A DNA stretch of 64,000 nucleotides, from the NCBI RefSeq assembly GCF_017488845.2, contig NZ_CP083374.1, positions 1 through 64,000 of the forward strand. The letters are read 5' to 3'. Numbering within the stretch: the stretch's first letter is position 1; each line of letters begins with the position of its first letter. Below, in pieces: positions 44,815-53,322 of this stretch. Below the pieces are notes generated by a model, which had not been told where the DNA came from, ran no database searches, and worked only from the letters and a program-made list of their open reading frames with translations. This stretch comes from Ensifer canadensis (GTDB lineage Bacteria; Pseudomonadota; Alphaproteobacteria; Rhizobiales; Rhizobiaceae). A program made the position numbers and the translations under genes.

Positions 44815-45900
44815 TTAGTTGTGAGCGTGCCGGTCGGGAATGACCGTCGCCGTCTCGGGCTTCCAACCGACCCAGATGTCCTCGCCGTTAAGTTGCGCGA
44901 CATCGCTTGGATGCACAAGGGTGTTGAGCAAGGTGCCCGCGCCGACATCGACCATCAGCGAGGTGTGGTTGCCCTTGAACACCCGTTGACGGATCTTGCC
45001 CTTGATGCGGTTTCCGCTGGTCGGCTCGCTCGCCGAACAATGGATCGCCTCCGGGCGCAGGACCACGTAGAGATGCTCGCCGACCTTCGGCGAAAGCCCG
45101 CCTTGGTTTGCCGTGATGGTGATGCCGTTCCAGCTGAGAGCCGCGACATCGCCTTCGGTTCCGACAACGGTACTGCGCAACAGGTTGGTCTCGCCGATGA
45201 AGTTGGCGACGAAGACCGAGCCGGGGCGGCCGTACAGCGTGTGAGGATCGCCCATCTGCTCGATCCGGCCCTTGTTCATGACCACGATCGTGTCGGACAT
45301 GGTCAACGCTTCTTCCTGATCGTGGGTGACGAACATGAAGGTCTTGCCGGTCTTTTCCTGGATGGCCTTGAGCTCGATCTGCATCTGCTGACGCAGCTTG
45401 GCGTCGAGTGCGGAAAGCGGCTCATCGAGCAGCAGCACGTCCGGATCCGGCGCAAGGGCGCGCATGAGCGCGACGCGCTGGCGCTGACCGCCGGACAGCT
45501 CCGCCGGCAGGCGATTGGCATAGTCCTGGAGCTGGACCAGTTCCAGGAGTTCCGATACCCGGCGATGAATCGCCTGGTTGTCGAGGCCCTTCAGCTCGAG
45601 GCCGAAGGCAATGTTCTTGGCAACAGTCATATGCGGGAATAGCGCATAGTCCTGGAACACGATGTTGACGTTGCGCTTGTTGGGCGGAACCTTGGTGACG
45701 TCCTTGCCGCTCAGCAGGATGCGGCCGGATGTCGGCGTTTCGAAACCGCCAAGCATGCGAAGCGACGTCGACTTTCCGCAACCGGAAGGTCCGAGCAAGG
45801 TGACGAACTTGCCAGCCTCGATGCTCAGGTTCAGGTTGTCGACGGCGACGTGCTTGCCGTAGCTCTTGTTGACATTGTCGAATTGGACGACGGGTTCCAT
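44815..45900 (-). CDS. ABC importer ATPase, PotA-like (spermidine/putrescine family)
   Basis: A 361-residue ABC ATPase with Walker A GPSGCGKST, Q-loop FQDYALF, signature LSGGQRQR, Walker B VLLLDEPLSALD and H-loop THDQEE. The C-terminal TOBE domain (about 280-350; VVLRPEAIHC) marks the MalK/PotA branch. It energises the two permeases just upstream, overlapping one by one base (TGATG). The substrate is likely a cationic or amine-type compound by family, not proven. Confidence 0.9.
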   Translation of the reverse strand: MEPVVQFDNVNKSYGKHVAVDNLNLSIEAGKFVTLLGPSGCGKSTSLRMLGGFETPTSGRILLSGKDVTKVPPNKRNVNIVFQDYALFPHMTVAKNIAFGLELKGLDNQAIHRRVSELLELVQLQDYANRLPAELSGGQRQRVALMRALAPDPDVLLLDEPLSALDAKLRQQMQIELKAIQEKTGKTFMFVTHDQEEALTMSDTIVVMNKGRIEQMGDPHTLYGRPGSVFVANFIGETNLLRSTVVGTEGDVAALSWNGITITANQGGLSPKVGEHLYVVLRPEAIHCSASEPTSGNRIKGKIRQRVFKGNHTSLMVDVGAGTLLNTLVHPSDVAQLNGEDIWVGWKPETATVIPDRHAHN

Positions 45901-46694
45901 CAGCGGGTCCTCGCGCGGCGGGTGAGATGTTCGGCGTACAGTCCGACCGCGGCCGTAACCACGAGGACAAGCGTCGCCATTGCGTTGATTTCAGGAGACA
46001 TGCCGCCCTGCACCTTGGCGAAGATCAGCATGGGCAGGGTCGGGCGATAGCCGCCAAGGAAGAAGGTGCGGACAAAATCGTCGATCGACAGAAGCACACA
46101 GAAGATCATGCCACCGAGCAGCGCCGGTCCGAGATAGGGCAGCGTCACGCGGAAGAAGGCAACGACGCTGTCGGCACCGAGATCGCGTGCCGCATCGACG
46201 AGGTTGCCGGGCATCGAGCGCAGGCGGGTGAGCGCCATGACGACGACGAAGGGCACGGCGTGCACGGTGTGGCCGAGGATGACGGCCGCCGTACCCGTCG
46301 GCATGTCGATGGTCGAGATGAAGATGCGCAGTGAGATCGCCGAGATCATGCCCGGAACGACCGCCGGCAGACAGGCGAGCGCGAAGATGATGACCTGGCC
46401 GCGGACGCCCTCGGCAACGATCAGCATGGCGATCCAGACACCGAGGATTGTCGCCGCAAGCGTCGTCGCTCCCGCGATCATGATGGAATAGAGGCAGGCT
46501 TCCAGGAACTGCTTGTCCTGCATCACCTTGACGTACCAGTCGAACGTCCACTCCCCGATCGGGAAGGCGACGAAATTGGCGCCCTTGAAGCTCATGGCCA
46601 TCATCAGCGTGAGCGGCAGAAGCAGATAGAGGATGAAGGCCCAATAGAACGCGGTCAGTGATGCGCGCGGGGCATCGGAAAACAGATTGCGCAT
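45900..46694 (-). CDS. ABC importer permease, PotC-like
   Basis: A 264-residue permease with six hydrophobic helices and the EAA loop LVDAARDLGADSVVAFFRVTLP. It is the second permease of the heterodimer, overlapping both its neighbours by one base, so translation of the importer is coupled. Confidence 0.9.
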   Translation of the reverse strand: MRNLFSDAPRASLTAFYWAFILYLLLPLTLMMAMSFKGANFVAFPIGEWTFDWYVKVMQDKQFLEACLYSIMIAGATTLAATILGVWIAMLIVAEGVRGQVIIFALACLPAVVPGMISAISLRIFISTIDMPTGTAAVILGHTVHAVPFVVVMALTRLRSMPGNLVDAARDLGADSVVAFFRVTLPYLGPALLGGMIFCVLLSIDDFVRTFFLGGYRPTLPMLIFAKVQGGMSPEINAMATLVLVVTAAVGLYAEHLTRRARTR

Positions 46695-47680
46695 TAGATT
46701 GCTCTCCTTTTACGCCCGCCGACCAGCCGCATGAAGATGGCGGCGGCGACAAGTGCGGTCACCAGCATGATCAGGGCGAAGGCGGCGCCGACCGGCCACT
46801 TGTCGCTGGCACCATGGAAGAAACCGCTGATCGTTTCGGGAAACAGCACGGTGTTGGGGCCGCCGAGCAGCATGGGGGTGGCAAAGACGCCGATACATGT
46901 CAGGAAGACCAGGCAGCAGCCCGATACGATGCCATCGCGCGACAGCGGCAGGATGATCCGGCGGAAGCGCGTGAACGGCCCGGCGCCGAGATCGGCAGCC
47001 GCATCCAGCAACGGCGACGGGATCTTTTCGATCGCCGAATAAAGCGGCAGCAGCATGTAGAGGCAGATCAGGTAGACAAGGCCGAAGCCCAGCGAGAACG
47101 ACGTATAAAGCATCGGGATCGGCCGGTCGATCAGGCCGATCTCGCGCAGCAGAACGTTGACGGCGCCGCGGTTGGCAAGCAGCATGATCACCGAAAACGT
47201 CCGGATCAGTTCGCCCGCCCAGAACGGCACGAGCAACAACAGCAGCGCCTTGGAGCGGCCCTCCGGCCTGACGACCTTGGCGACGTAGTAGGCAACCGGA
47301 TAGACCACGACCAGGGTCGCGGCGGTCGCGACGGTGGCAAAGATGAAGCTCTTGATCAGCGGCGTGAAATAGATCGCTTCCCGGAAGAAGATCGCATAGT
47401 TGTCGAGGGTGAAGCGCGACTCCACGCCCGGCTGAACCGGGTAATGGGACAGGAGGCTGATCTTCAGCATCTGATAGATCGGCCCGACATGCAGCATGAT
47501 CAGCCAGATCATCGGCACACCGGCCAGAAGGATGATGCGACCGATCCGCGATTCCACCGCCGCCCCCAGCGTTTTCCGGTAAAGCGAGGAGTTGACCACC
47601 TTGGCTATGCCGGTGGAATATCTCGGCACGGCCGCATCGCGCACCGTGCCGTATCCGGCTGTCGTGTTGCTAGTCACCAT
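46694..47680 (-). CDS. ABC importer permease, PotB-like
   Basis: A 328-residue permease with an N-terminal extension of about 45 residues before the first helix, then six helices and the EAA loop LLDAAADLGAGPFTRFRRIILP. It follows the binding-protein gene after a 160-bp gap that contains a GC hairpin. Confidence 0.9.
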   Translation of the reverse strand: MVTSNTTAGYGTVRDAAVPRYSTGIAKVVNSSLYRKTLGAAVESRIGRIILLAGVPMIWLIMLHVGPIYQMLKISLLSHYPVQPGVESRFTLDNYAIFFREAIYFTPLIKSFIFATVATAATLVVVYPVAYYVAKVVRPEGRSKALLLLLVPFWAGELIRTFSVIMLLANRGAVNVLLREIGLIDRPIPMLYTSFSLGFGLVYLICLYMLLPLYSAIEKIPSPLLDAAADLGAGPFTRFRRIILPLSRDGIVSGCCLVFLTCIGVFATPMLLGGPNTVLFPETISGFFHGASDKWPVGAAFALIMLVTALVAAAIFMRLVGGRKRRAI

Positions 47681-47770
47681 TAGACGATCTCAGTTGGCGC
47701 AGCCCGACCAGTGCCGCGCGGCGTCGTCGGCGGTCAGTCATTGCGCGTTGTTGGCTGGAAGGGGCCAGCA

Positions 47771-47785
47771 GGCCGGCCACCGGCC
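47771..47785 (-). terminator. Intercistronic GC hairpin after the binding-protein gene
   Basis: GGCCGG (47771-47776), CCA loop, CCGGCC (47780-47785) in the gap between the binding-protein and permease genes. Without a T-run it probably tunes mRNA stability, as suggested for the hairpin after ehuB. Confidence 0.4.
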
Positions 47786-47840
47786 CGGAGATCGCCGAAG
47801 CGCCCCGGGACAGGTGCAAGCTATGCGAAGCGTCGCCTGA

Positions 47841-48950
47841 TCAGGCCGCCTTGACCTCGGTGGTCGCACGGTCGATCATTTCGTTCTTCATGTCGCGGTT
47901 GACCGACGAGAAGAAGATGATGCGCTCGACTTCTTCCTGCGGAAGCGTCGAGGCGAGCTTTTCGCGTTCGTTGAGCAGATCGCCGACGCCGTTCATGGTC
48001 GAGCTGTAGCCCGACTGGCGGGTCATTGCAGCGCCGACTTCCGGGCTCGCCAGGATGGCGTCGAGCAGCTTGTACGCGTTCTCTGCGTTCGGCGCGTTGT
48101 TGACGACATTGAGTGTGTAGCAGAAGCCGAACGTGCCTTCCTTCGGCACTGACAGCTGGATCGGATGACCGTCGATGATCAGTTTGGCGGCCGGGCCAGA
48201 CCACGAATGGGCCAGATAGATGTCCTCGTTGATGAACATCTGCTGCACTTCAGACCCGGCATCATAGTACTTGCGAACCATGTCCTTGTTCTTGATCAGG
48301 AAGTCGCGCGCCTCGTTGGTCGCCTTCTGGGCGACGTCCGCTTTACCGGCATAGCTGACGAAGTCGCCGTCATGGCCGAGATATTGCATGACGATGGTCA
48401 TGAAATCGCTGACGATGTAGGAGGTTTGGCCCTTGAACTGCGGATCGAACATGATCTCCCAGCTCGGCGCCTCCTTCACATAGTCGACGTTGCGGGCGAG
48501 ACCCTCGTAGCCGGCCAGGATTGGCAGACCCCACAGATTGCCGTCGACACGCGCCCAGGGCGCGTCCTGATAGGCGGGATTGAGGTTCTTCCAGTTGGCA
48601 ATCTTGCCGGTGTCGAGCGGCTGCAGCAGCTTTGAGCTGATGAACTGCGAATAGCGGTGGCCGGCAACGGTGACGATATCGGTCGACGGATTAGCACCCT
48701 CGGCGGTAAGCAGGTTGTACTGTTTGCCCTGGTCGTCGGTCAGACGGATGCGAACCTCGATACCGGTGTCTTTCTGGAACTTGTCGATGAATTCCTGCGG
48801 CAGGAACTTGTCATAGGTGGTGATGTTGAGGACACCATTGTCGGCCCAGGCCGGGCGCGGACGAATAATGTATGGCGCCGCAAGAACAGCCCCTCCCGCA
48901 CCAAGCAGTTTCAGCGCAGTTCTACGATTGATGGATACAATTTCACTCAT
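47841..48950 (-). CDS. Periplasmic substrate-binding protein, PotD-like, with Tat-type signal
   Basis: A 369-residue solute-binding protein. The N-terminus NRRTALKLLGAGGAVLAAPYI looks like a twin-arginine signal (RR followed by a hydrophobic core), with mature protein from about residue 37. The fold matches the spermidine/putrescine-binding group (NGVLNITTYDKFLPQEFIDKF). AAAGGGGGA lies before the ATG. It is the first gene of the nine-gene unit down to 40365 and is the part that defines substrate range. The ligand is unknown. Confidence 0.88.
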   Translation of the reverse strand: MSEIVSINRRTALKLLGAGGAVLAAPYIIRPRPAWADNGVLNITTYDKFLPQEFIDKFQKDTGIEVRIRLTDDQGKQYNLLTAEGANPSTDIVTVAGHRYSQFISSKLLQPLDTGKIANWKNLNPAYQDAPWARVDGNLWGLPILAGYEGLARNVDYVKEAPSWEIMFDPQFKGQTSYIVSDFMTIVMQYLGHDGDFVSYAGKADVAQKATNEARDFLIKNKDMVRKYYDAGSEVQQMFINEDIYLAHSWSGPAAKLIIDGHPIQLSVPKEGTFGFCYTLNVVNNAPNAENAYKLLDAILASPEVGAAMTRQSGYSSTMNGVGDLLNEREKLASTLPQEEVERIIFFSSVNRDMKNEMIDRATTEVKAA

Positions 48951-49359
48951 TTAAGTCCCCCTTTTTTAGTTTTGACTTGTGAGAGCAGATATTTTGGAAT
49001 GTTCACGCACCAACTGGGCGCATTTGTCCGCAGGCAACATGGTGCCTCAGCGCGATCTGTAGAAAAGGCCTCCCCGCCCTTGTCCGGTATACCGAACTTT
49101 GCGTCCGCTAAACAGGAATTGACCTGTATAATGGACGAATGTCAAGCGAGCTTTGCAGGAAAATTACTGGGATCATCGACTGTGATGGGTGGAATCGAAC
49201 CCGAGAAAAAACGCACAGGTCCGGTTGACGGAAACCGCTCAGCACGTTCTCTCTGGTTTCGTCGCTCAAAGTCGTGATTAACAGTGATTGCTTTCCTATA
49301 TCGAGAGATGCCAAACCCGGCAGAGTGACGTGTTTCCGAGAAGACAAGGTTGAATTTTC
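48951..49359. other. 409-bp divergent regulatory region (importer unit / yghU)
   Basis: No gene. It contains the composite palindrome at 49085-49136. A TTGACA reads toward the importer at 49145-49140 (minus strand), but no good -10 follows it. Near 49190-49206 the stretch GGAATCGAACCCGAG resembles the 3' part of a tRNA read on the minus strand, but the T-stem does not pair, so it is not called as a tRNA. Confidence 0.45.
49085..49136. promoter_or_regulatory. Composite operator: GTCC-N6-CAGG-N6-CCTG-N6-GGAC plus CGGTATACCG
   Basis: GTCC (49103-49106), CAGG (49113-49116), CCTG (49123-49126) and GGAC (49133-49136) are spaced by exactly 6 bp and symmetric about one centre; the two 14-bp half-sites match at 11 positions. 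Eight bases upstream is the perfect palindrome CGGTATACCG (49085-49094), preceded by TGTC and forming a third GTCC-N2-TAWAC-like copy. The best candidate ligand is the XRE-cupin regulator of the downstream unit. Confidence 0.6.
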
Positions 49360-50274
49360 ATGACCGAGAAATCCCCCGCCGATAATTTCCCCGCCGGCTA
49401 TGCACTTCCTAAGGTCTGGACCTGGGAAGCGGGCAATGGCGGCGCGTTTGCCAGCATAAACCGCCCGATTGCCGGCCCGACCCATGACAAGGCGTTGCCC
49501 GTCGGCAAGCATCCGCTGCAGCTCTATTCGCTCGCCACACCCAATGGCGTGAAGGTCACGATCATGCTGGAAGAGCTTCTGGCTGCCGGCCATCCGGAGG
49601 CGGAATACGACGCCTGGCCAATCCGCATCGGCGATGGCGACCAGTTCGGTTCCGGCTTCGTCGAGGCCAATCCGAATTCCAAGATCCCGGCGATGATCGA
49701 CCACGCGCCGAAAGGTGGCGGAGCGCCGGTTCGCGTCTTCGAATCTGCTTCCATCCTGCTCTATCTCGCGGAAAAGTTTAGCGCCTTCCTGCCGACCGAG
49801 CTTCGCGCCCGCACGGAAACGTTCAACTGGCTGTTCTGGCAGATGGGCTCCGCGCCCTTTCTCGGGGGCGGCTTCGGCCATTTCTATGCCTATGCGCCGA
49901 TGCACATCAAATACGCCATCGACCGCTACGCCATGGAAGTGAAGCGTCAGCTCGACGTGCTCGACCGCCATCTCGAAGGCAATCGGTTCATGGCCGGGTC
50001 CGAATACACTATCGCCGACATGGCCATCTGGCCCTGGTATGGCGGCCTGGCCCTTCACCAGACCTATGGCGACGCCGGCACCTTTCTCGATGTAGGGAGC
50101 TACAAGCACGTCCAGCGCTGGACGGCCGAAATCGCGGCGCGTCCGGCAGTCAAGCGCGGCCGCATGGTCAACCGCCTGAGCGGTGATCCGTCGGAACAAT
50201 TGCACGAACGCCACGATGCCTCCGACTTCGACACGAAGACGCAGGATAAGATCGCCCAGAAAGAGACCGCGTAA
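49360..50274 (+). CDS. yghU: YghU-type (nu-class) glutathione S-transferase
   Basis: A 304-residue glutathione transferase of the YghU/YfcG disulfide-bond oxidoreductase class: an N-terminal extension (about 1-50), a thioredoxin-like domain (about 50-140; LYSLATPNGVKVTIMLEEL and VFESASILLYLAEKF), then the helical domain (GNRFMAGSEYTIADMAIWPW). The length is close to that of E. coli YghU (288). Disulfide reduction or peroxide reduction with glutathione is the expected activity. A long antisense ORF covers the same bases and is a shadow. Confidence 0.92.
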   Translation: MTEKSPADNFPAGYALPKVWTWEAGNGGAFASINRPIAGPTHDKALPVGKHPLQLYSLATPNGVKVTIMLEELLAAGHPEAEYDAWPIRIGDGDQFGSGFVEANPNSKIPAMIDHAPKGGGAPVRVFESASILLYLAEKFSAFLPTELRARTETFNWLFWQMGSAPFLGGGFGHFYAYAPMHIKYAIDRYAMEVKRQLDVLDRHLEGNRFMAGSEYTIADMAIWPWYGGLALHQTYGDAGTFLDVGSYKHVQRWTAEIAARPAVKRGRMVNRLSGDPSEQLHERHDASDFDTKTQDKIAQKETA

Positions 50275-50284
50275 GGAGAGTGGA

Positions 50285-50662
50285 ATGGCCAAGCTGCCTG
50301 ATATGACGAAACACCGGGGATTTCCCTACGCCATGCCGGGTACAGGCATCCAGTTCGTGATCCGTCGCGCCAATCCAAAGGGGGCAACGCCGATCAAGGC
50401 GTTGCCCCGCCATGCCCGACCGGGCTCGGGAGCGCACCGCATCGACGCGGCCTTCCTCCACGCCCTTTGGCATCATTTCGGCGCGGAACCGTTCGAACGT
50501 GGCAATCTTGACGCCGCCCGGCTGAACCTCCTGTTCGGCCGCGAGGTCTTGGCTGTGGACAAGGACTTCGACCCGGTGTCCTATGAAGCCATGCTCGTCA
50601 TCAACGAAAAGGTCGCTCGCCAGAGCTTCCCGGAATCGTTCGAGGACGTGTTCGAGGTATGA
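50285..50662 (+). CDS. Small hypothetical protein downstream of yghU
   Basis: A 125-residue protein that begins MAKLPDMTKHRGFPYAMPG. AAGGAGAG lies 5 bases before the ATG at 50285, 10 bp after the yghU stop, so it is co-transcribed. It has a basic N-terminal third and a helical acidic C-terminus (FPESFEDVFEV). I do not recognise the family. It could be linked to the transferase functionally. Confidence 0.65.
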   Translation: MAKLPDMTKHRGFPYAMPGTGIQFVIRRANPKGATPIKALPRHARPGSGAHRIDAAFLHALWHHFGAEPFERGNLDAARLNLLFGREVLAVDKDFDPVSYEAMLVINEKVARQSFPESFEDVFEV

Positions 50663-50993
50663 AGGTGACGGGCCGCGACCAGTGCGCCTGTTAGCGGCCC
50701 GCACCAACAGATACGGGGATCAACGGCGACCTGAGCCAACCGTAGGGCGGATGCAAACTCTCCGAACCCAGACGCGATAGTGCCCCGGCGCGGTTCTGGA
50801 GCGCGATATCTTCGATATCCCGATCAACGAGATTGGCGAGACGAAAGTCGAGGCGACCCTGCTGCAGGGCAAGCCGGTCTTTGATGCGGACAAGCTTTTC
50901 CAGCCAAATGACGTGCTGCACTCGAACTGCTGCAAAAATGCGCGCCACCCGCCCCCCTCCCGCGCGGAAGCTTTCCCGATTGATGACCGTCAG
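50663..50993. other. 331-bp convergent gap containing amidohydrolase debris
   Basis: Only the degraded amidohydrolase tail (50734-50910) is recognisable here. The rest shows no gene or strong hairpin. Confidence 0.4.
50734..50910 (+). pseudogene. Amidohydrolase (YtcJ-like) C-terminal remnant with in-frame stop
   Basis: One plus-strand frame reads like the end of an amidohydrolase-3/YtcJ protein: VGRMQT..., an in-frame TAG at 50778-50780, then AVLERDIFDIPINEIGET and VEATLLQGKPVFDA, the usual pattern of the last strands of this family. The upstream catalytic part is missing. A relic of a lost gene next to the yghU unit. Confidence 0.45.
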
Positions 50994-52103
50994 CTAGTTC
51001 GGAGCGATTGCCTTGACACCGGCAGAACTGAGATGGCCACATCGCCAGACACCGTAGCCAGCGTTGGTATCCCAGTCATAATAGAACGCGGCTTCCAATC
51101 GCGCTGACGATATGAGGTCGCTAAAAACCGATCGTATCGCCGCCACCGCCTTGGTGCGCTTCTGGTCGTCGAGCGGGCAGGAACGGGCGGAGTTCGCCAC
51201 GCCCCATTCGGTGATCCAGCAGGGCTTGCCCGTCTCCCCTGCCCCACAGAAACGAAGGAGTTCGCGGATATAGCCGGCAAGCTTCGGCCCTGCCTTGCGT
51301 CCCGGATAGACGTGAATGCCATAGGCATCGACATACTCGTCGAGCCCACGCGATTTCAGTAGGGTGACCACTTCTTCCGGGTCCAGGCGCTCCATGCCCC
51401 TTTGATCCGCCTCCCCGGCGCTCATGTCGGACAAACCGGCCGAAACGACCACCGCGTCGCGGCTATGGATCGTCGCCTTCAGCTCCTGCCGGGTAATCCT
51501 GGCAACCTCCACATAGGTTGCCAGTCCTCGCTCGAAGGCCTGCCTGTTGCGGATGTCGGAGACACGGCGCGGTGTGACGGCACCGGGTTTTCGATAAACG
51601 ACGAGATCGCCATTGTAGGCGCTGTAATTGATCTCGTTACCGGGCTCGACGGCCACGAGCGTAACGCCTGCATCGTCCAATCTGCGCAATGCCGCCTTGA
51701 GGCTTTCGCGGTACTTCGCCGGATCGAGGTCAGAGAGGCGGCGAATGTCCCAGATACGACCGAAGCCGGTTCGAGCACGAACCTCATCCGCATAGTAGTC
51801 GGGATTCGCGAGCTGAATCTCCAGCAGGATCTTCAACCCGAGGCCATGAGCGATCTCGACCGCGTCGATGCTCTTGTCTACCGGGGCTGACAGGGATAGC
51901 CGCACGTGGGTTGCACCGCTCGCGGCGATGTCACCAAGGATTTTTCCCTGCTCGTCGGGTGTCTGCCAAGCGAGATTGACCCTATTGATCCCGACGATCG
52001 CCGCCGGGTTTTGATCCCGTGCGATCGCCGACCTGGTTTCGAAGACAAAAAGCGAAAGCAGCGCGCAAAGAAGGACCGTGCGCGCTGCAACCTTCCATGC
52101 CAC
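50994..52103 (-). CDS. Secreted glycoside hydrolase-like protein (TIM barrel)
   Basis: A protein of about 369 residues with an N-terminal signal peptide (VAARTVLLCALLSLFVF...SAIA) and a barrel resembling clan GH-A glycosidases: VAVEPGNEINY, with the acid/base position NE, and the later CWITEWGVAN, where Glu in TEWG fits the nucleophile. It would act on polysaccharide in the periplasm or outside. I favour a GTG start at 52103, just after the preceding stop; the ATG at 52151 would overlap the pyruvyltransferase gene by 44 bases. It is the last gene of the polysaccharide unit. Confidence 0.7.
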   Translation of the reverse strand: MAWKVAARTVLLCALLSLFVFETRSAIARDQNPAAIVGINRVNLAWQTPDEQGKILGDIAASGATHVRLSLSAPVDKSIDAVEIAHGLGLKILLEIQLANPDYYADEVRARTGFGRIWDIRRLSDLDPAKYRESLKAALRRLDDAGVTLVAVEPGNEINYSAYNGDLVVYRKPGAVTPRRVSDIRNRQAFERGLATYVEVARITRQELKATIHSRDAVVVSAGLSDMSAGEADQRGMERLDPEEVVTLLKSRGLDEYVDAYGIHVYPGRKAGPKLAGYIRELLRFCGAGETGKPCWITEWGVANSARSCPLDDQKRTKAVAAIRSVFSDLISSARLEAAFYYDWDTNAGYGVWRCGHLSSAGVKAIAPN

Positions 52104-52107
52104 GCGC

Positions 52108-53280
52108 TCAGATCCCAATCTGGCCGAGCACATTTCTGAAGTTGGTCTCACAGGCGCGATAACGGTCGACGGCCGCCTCAGCGTCGATCTTGGAAAGGAA
52201 GTTCGAAAGATAGGTCCGCTTGTCGGCCTCGCGATTCCAGGTTGCCGCCTCGATATAGGGGAAGCCGATGAACTCGAGCATTTCGCGCATGCGGTCGTCG
52301 ACCGCGATCATCAGCGCCGGAACGCCAGCCTGCATGCCGATGATGCAGCCATGGAACCGACGGCCGAAACACATGTCTCTGGTCGTCGTCCAGCCTCGCC
52401 ATTGGTTGGTGTCGAAGAAGGTGATCAGCTCGTGTTCGCGCTGCCACTTCTCCTTGTGCTTGTACTGCGTCGCCCCGGTAATGCGTCCACTGGCGCGATC
52501 GTAAACCGGGGTCGTATCATCACCCGGCAGATCGAGATTGTAGGCGATGACCTCGTCCTGGACCACATAGCTGGCAACGGACTTCGGCCCAAGCAGTGCA
52601 TGCGCGTCGACGATCGTGTCGGCGACGCTGCCGAGGTAACCACCGAAGGCGATCTTCTGCGCGTCCGCCAAGGCCGGGTTGGCAAGTGCCGTCAGCGATC
52701 GGACCATTTCGTTCGGGGCGAAATAGAGCGAGGGGCAGCCCGTCGGCTTGACGAATTTCATCCCCTGCTCTCTCAGGAACTCCGCGGTAAAATAGCCGCG
52801 TGTCAGGAAGAAGCTTTCCCTGTTCCTGAGCACGTCCAGGAACTTGAGCGTGCCTGCCGGCAGCAACTCCTTGAGACCTTCCTTGCGCTGGATGCCGATG
52901 CCCATCACCACCACAGGCATCTTCAGCTTGGCGAAAACCTCGGCTTCGAGATCGGCGGAATATCCGGGCCGCAACAGGTTGGCGGAAGCGAAGACGCAGA
53001 TATCGAATTCGCGATTTGCCTGCTCGTAGACATCGTCCGAGGTGCGATTGTTGACCAGGTGCCAGAAGGGCACATAGGTGACATCGTGCCCCCGCAGGCT
53101 TTGTGCAGCACCCTCGCCGATCAGATAATTGCCGGTATTGGCGATTCTCCTGACCTGGGAGAGGAAGTCCTTCTTCGCCGTCACCTCGTCGAAATACGGG
53201 CGGTGGTGCACCGTCATGCCGGCAACTGAGCCGATCGTGCGCTGCAGATACGAGGGGATCCCTGTAAGTAAGATACGCAT
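52108..53280 (-). CDS. Polysaccharide pyruvyltransferase-family protein (copy 1)
   Basis: A 390-residue protein of the polysaccharide pyruvyl transferase (CsaB/WcaK-like) family: NTGNYLIGEGAAQSL near the N-terminus, CPSLYF in the middle and the C-terminal signature RRFHGCIIGMQAGVPALMIAVDDR. It should transfer pyruvate from PEP to a sugar hydroxyl as a ketal, or serve a related ketalase role. It is a tandem paralogue of the next gene upstream (53323-54501), with 42 bp between them. Confidence 0.85.
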   Translation of the reverse strand: MRILLTGIPSYLQRTIGSVAGMTVHHRPYFDEVTAKKDFLSQVRRIANTGNYLIGEGAAQSLRGHDVTYVPFWHLVNNRTSDDVYEQANREFDICVFASANLLRPGYSADLEAEVFAKLKMPVVVMGIGIQRKEGLKELLPAGTLKFLDVLRNRESFFLTRGYFTAEFLREQGMKFVKPTGCPSLYFAPNEMVRSLTALANPALADAQKIAFGGYLGSVADTIVDAHALLGPKSVASYVVQDEVIAYNLDLPGDDTTPVYDRASGRITGATQYKHKEKWQREHELITFFDTNQWRGWTTTRDMCFGRRFHGCIIGMQAGVPALMIAVDDRMREMLEFIGFPYIEAATWNREADKRTYLSNFLSKIDAEAAVDRYRACETNFRNVLGQIGI

Positions 53281-53322
53281 AACTGTCCTTTGAACGAGCG
53301 CTTGGGAGGATGCCGAGTTCTG

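Noticed and set aside
46658..47683. 341-codon plus-strand ORF across a permease gene
   Set aside because: Very rich in Asp, Arg, Gln and His, as expected for the reverse of a hydrophobic membrane protein.
49185..49206. tRNA-like 3' end (GGAATCGAACCCGAG)
   Set aside because: The T-stem does not pair and no acceptor, D or anticodon arms could be found, so it is not a tRNA or a convincing attachment site.
49108..50292. 394-codon ORF on the minus strand opposite yghU
   Set aside because: It is antisense to a clear glutathione transferase with good codon pattern, and its translation has no recognisable domain.
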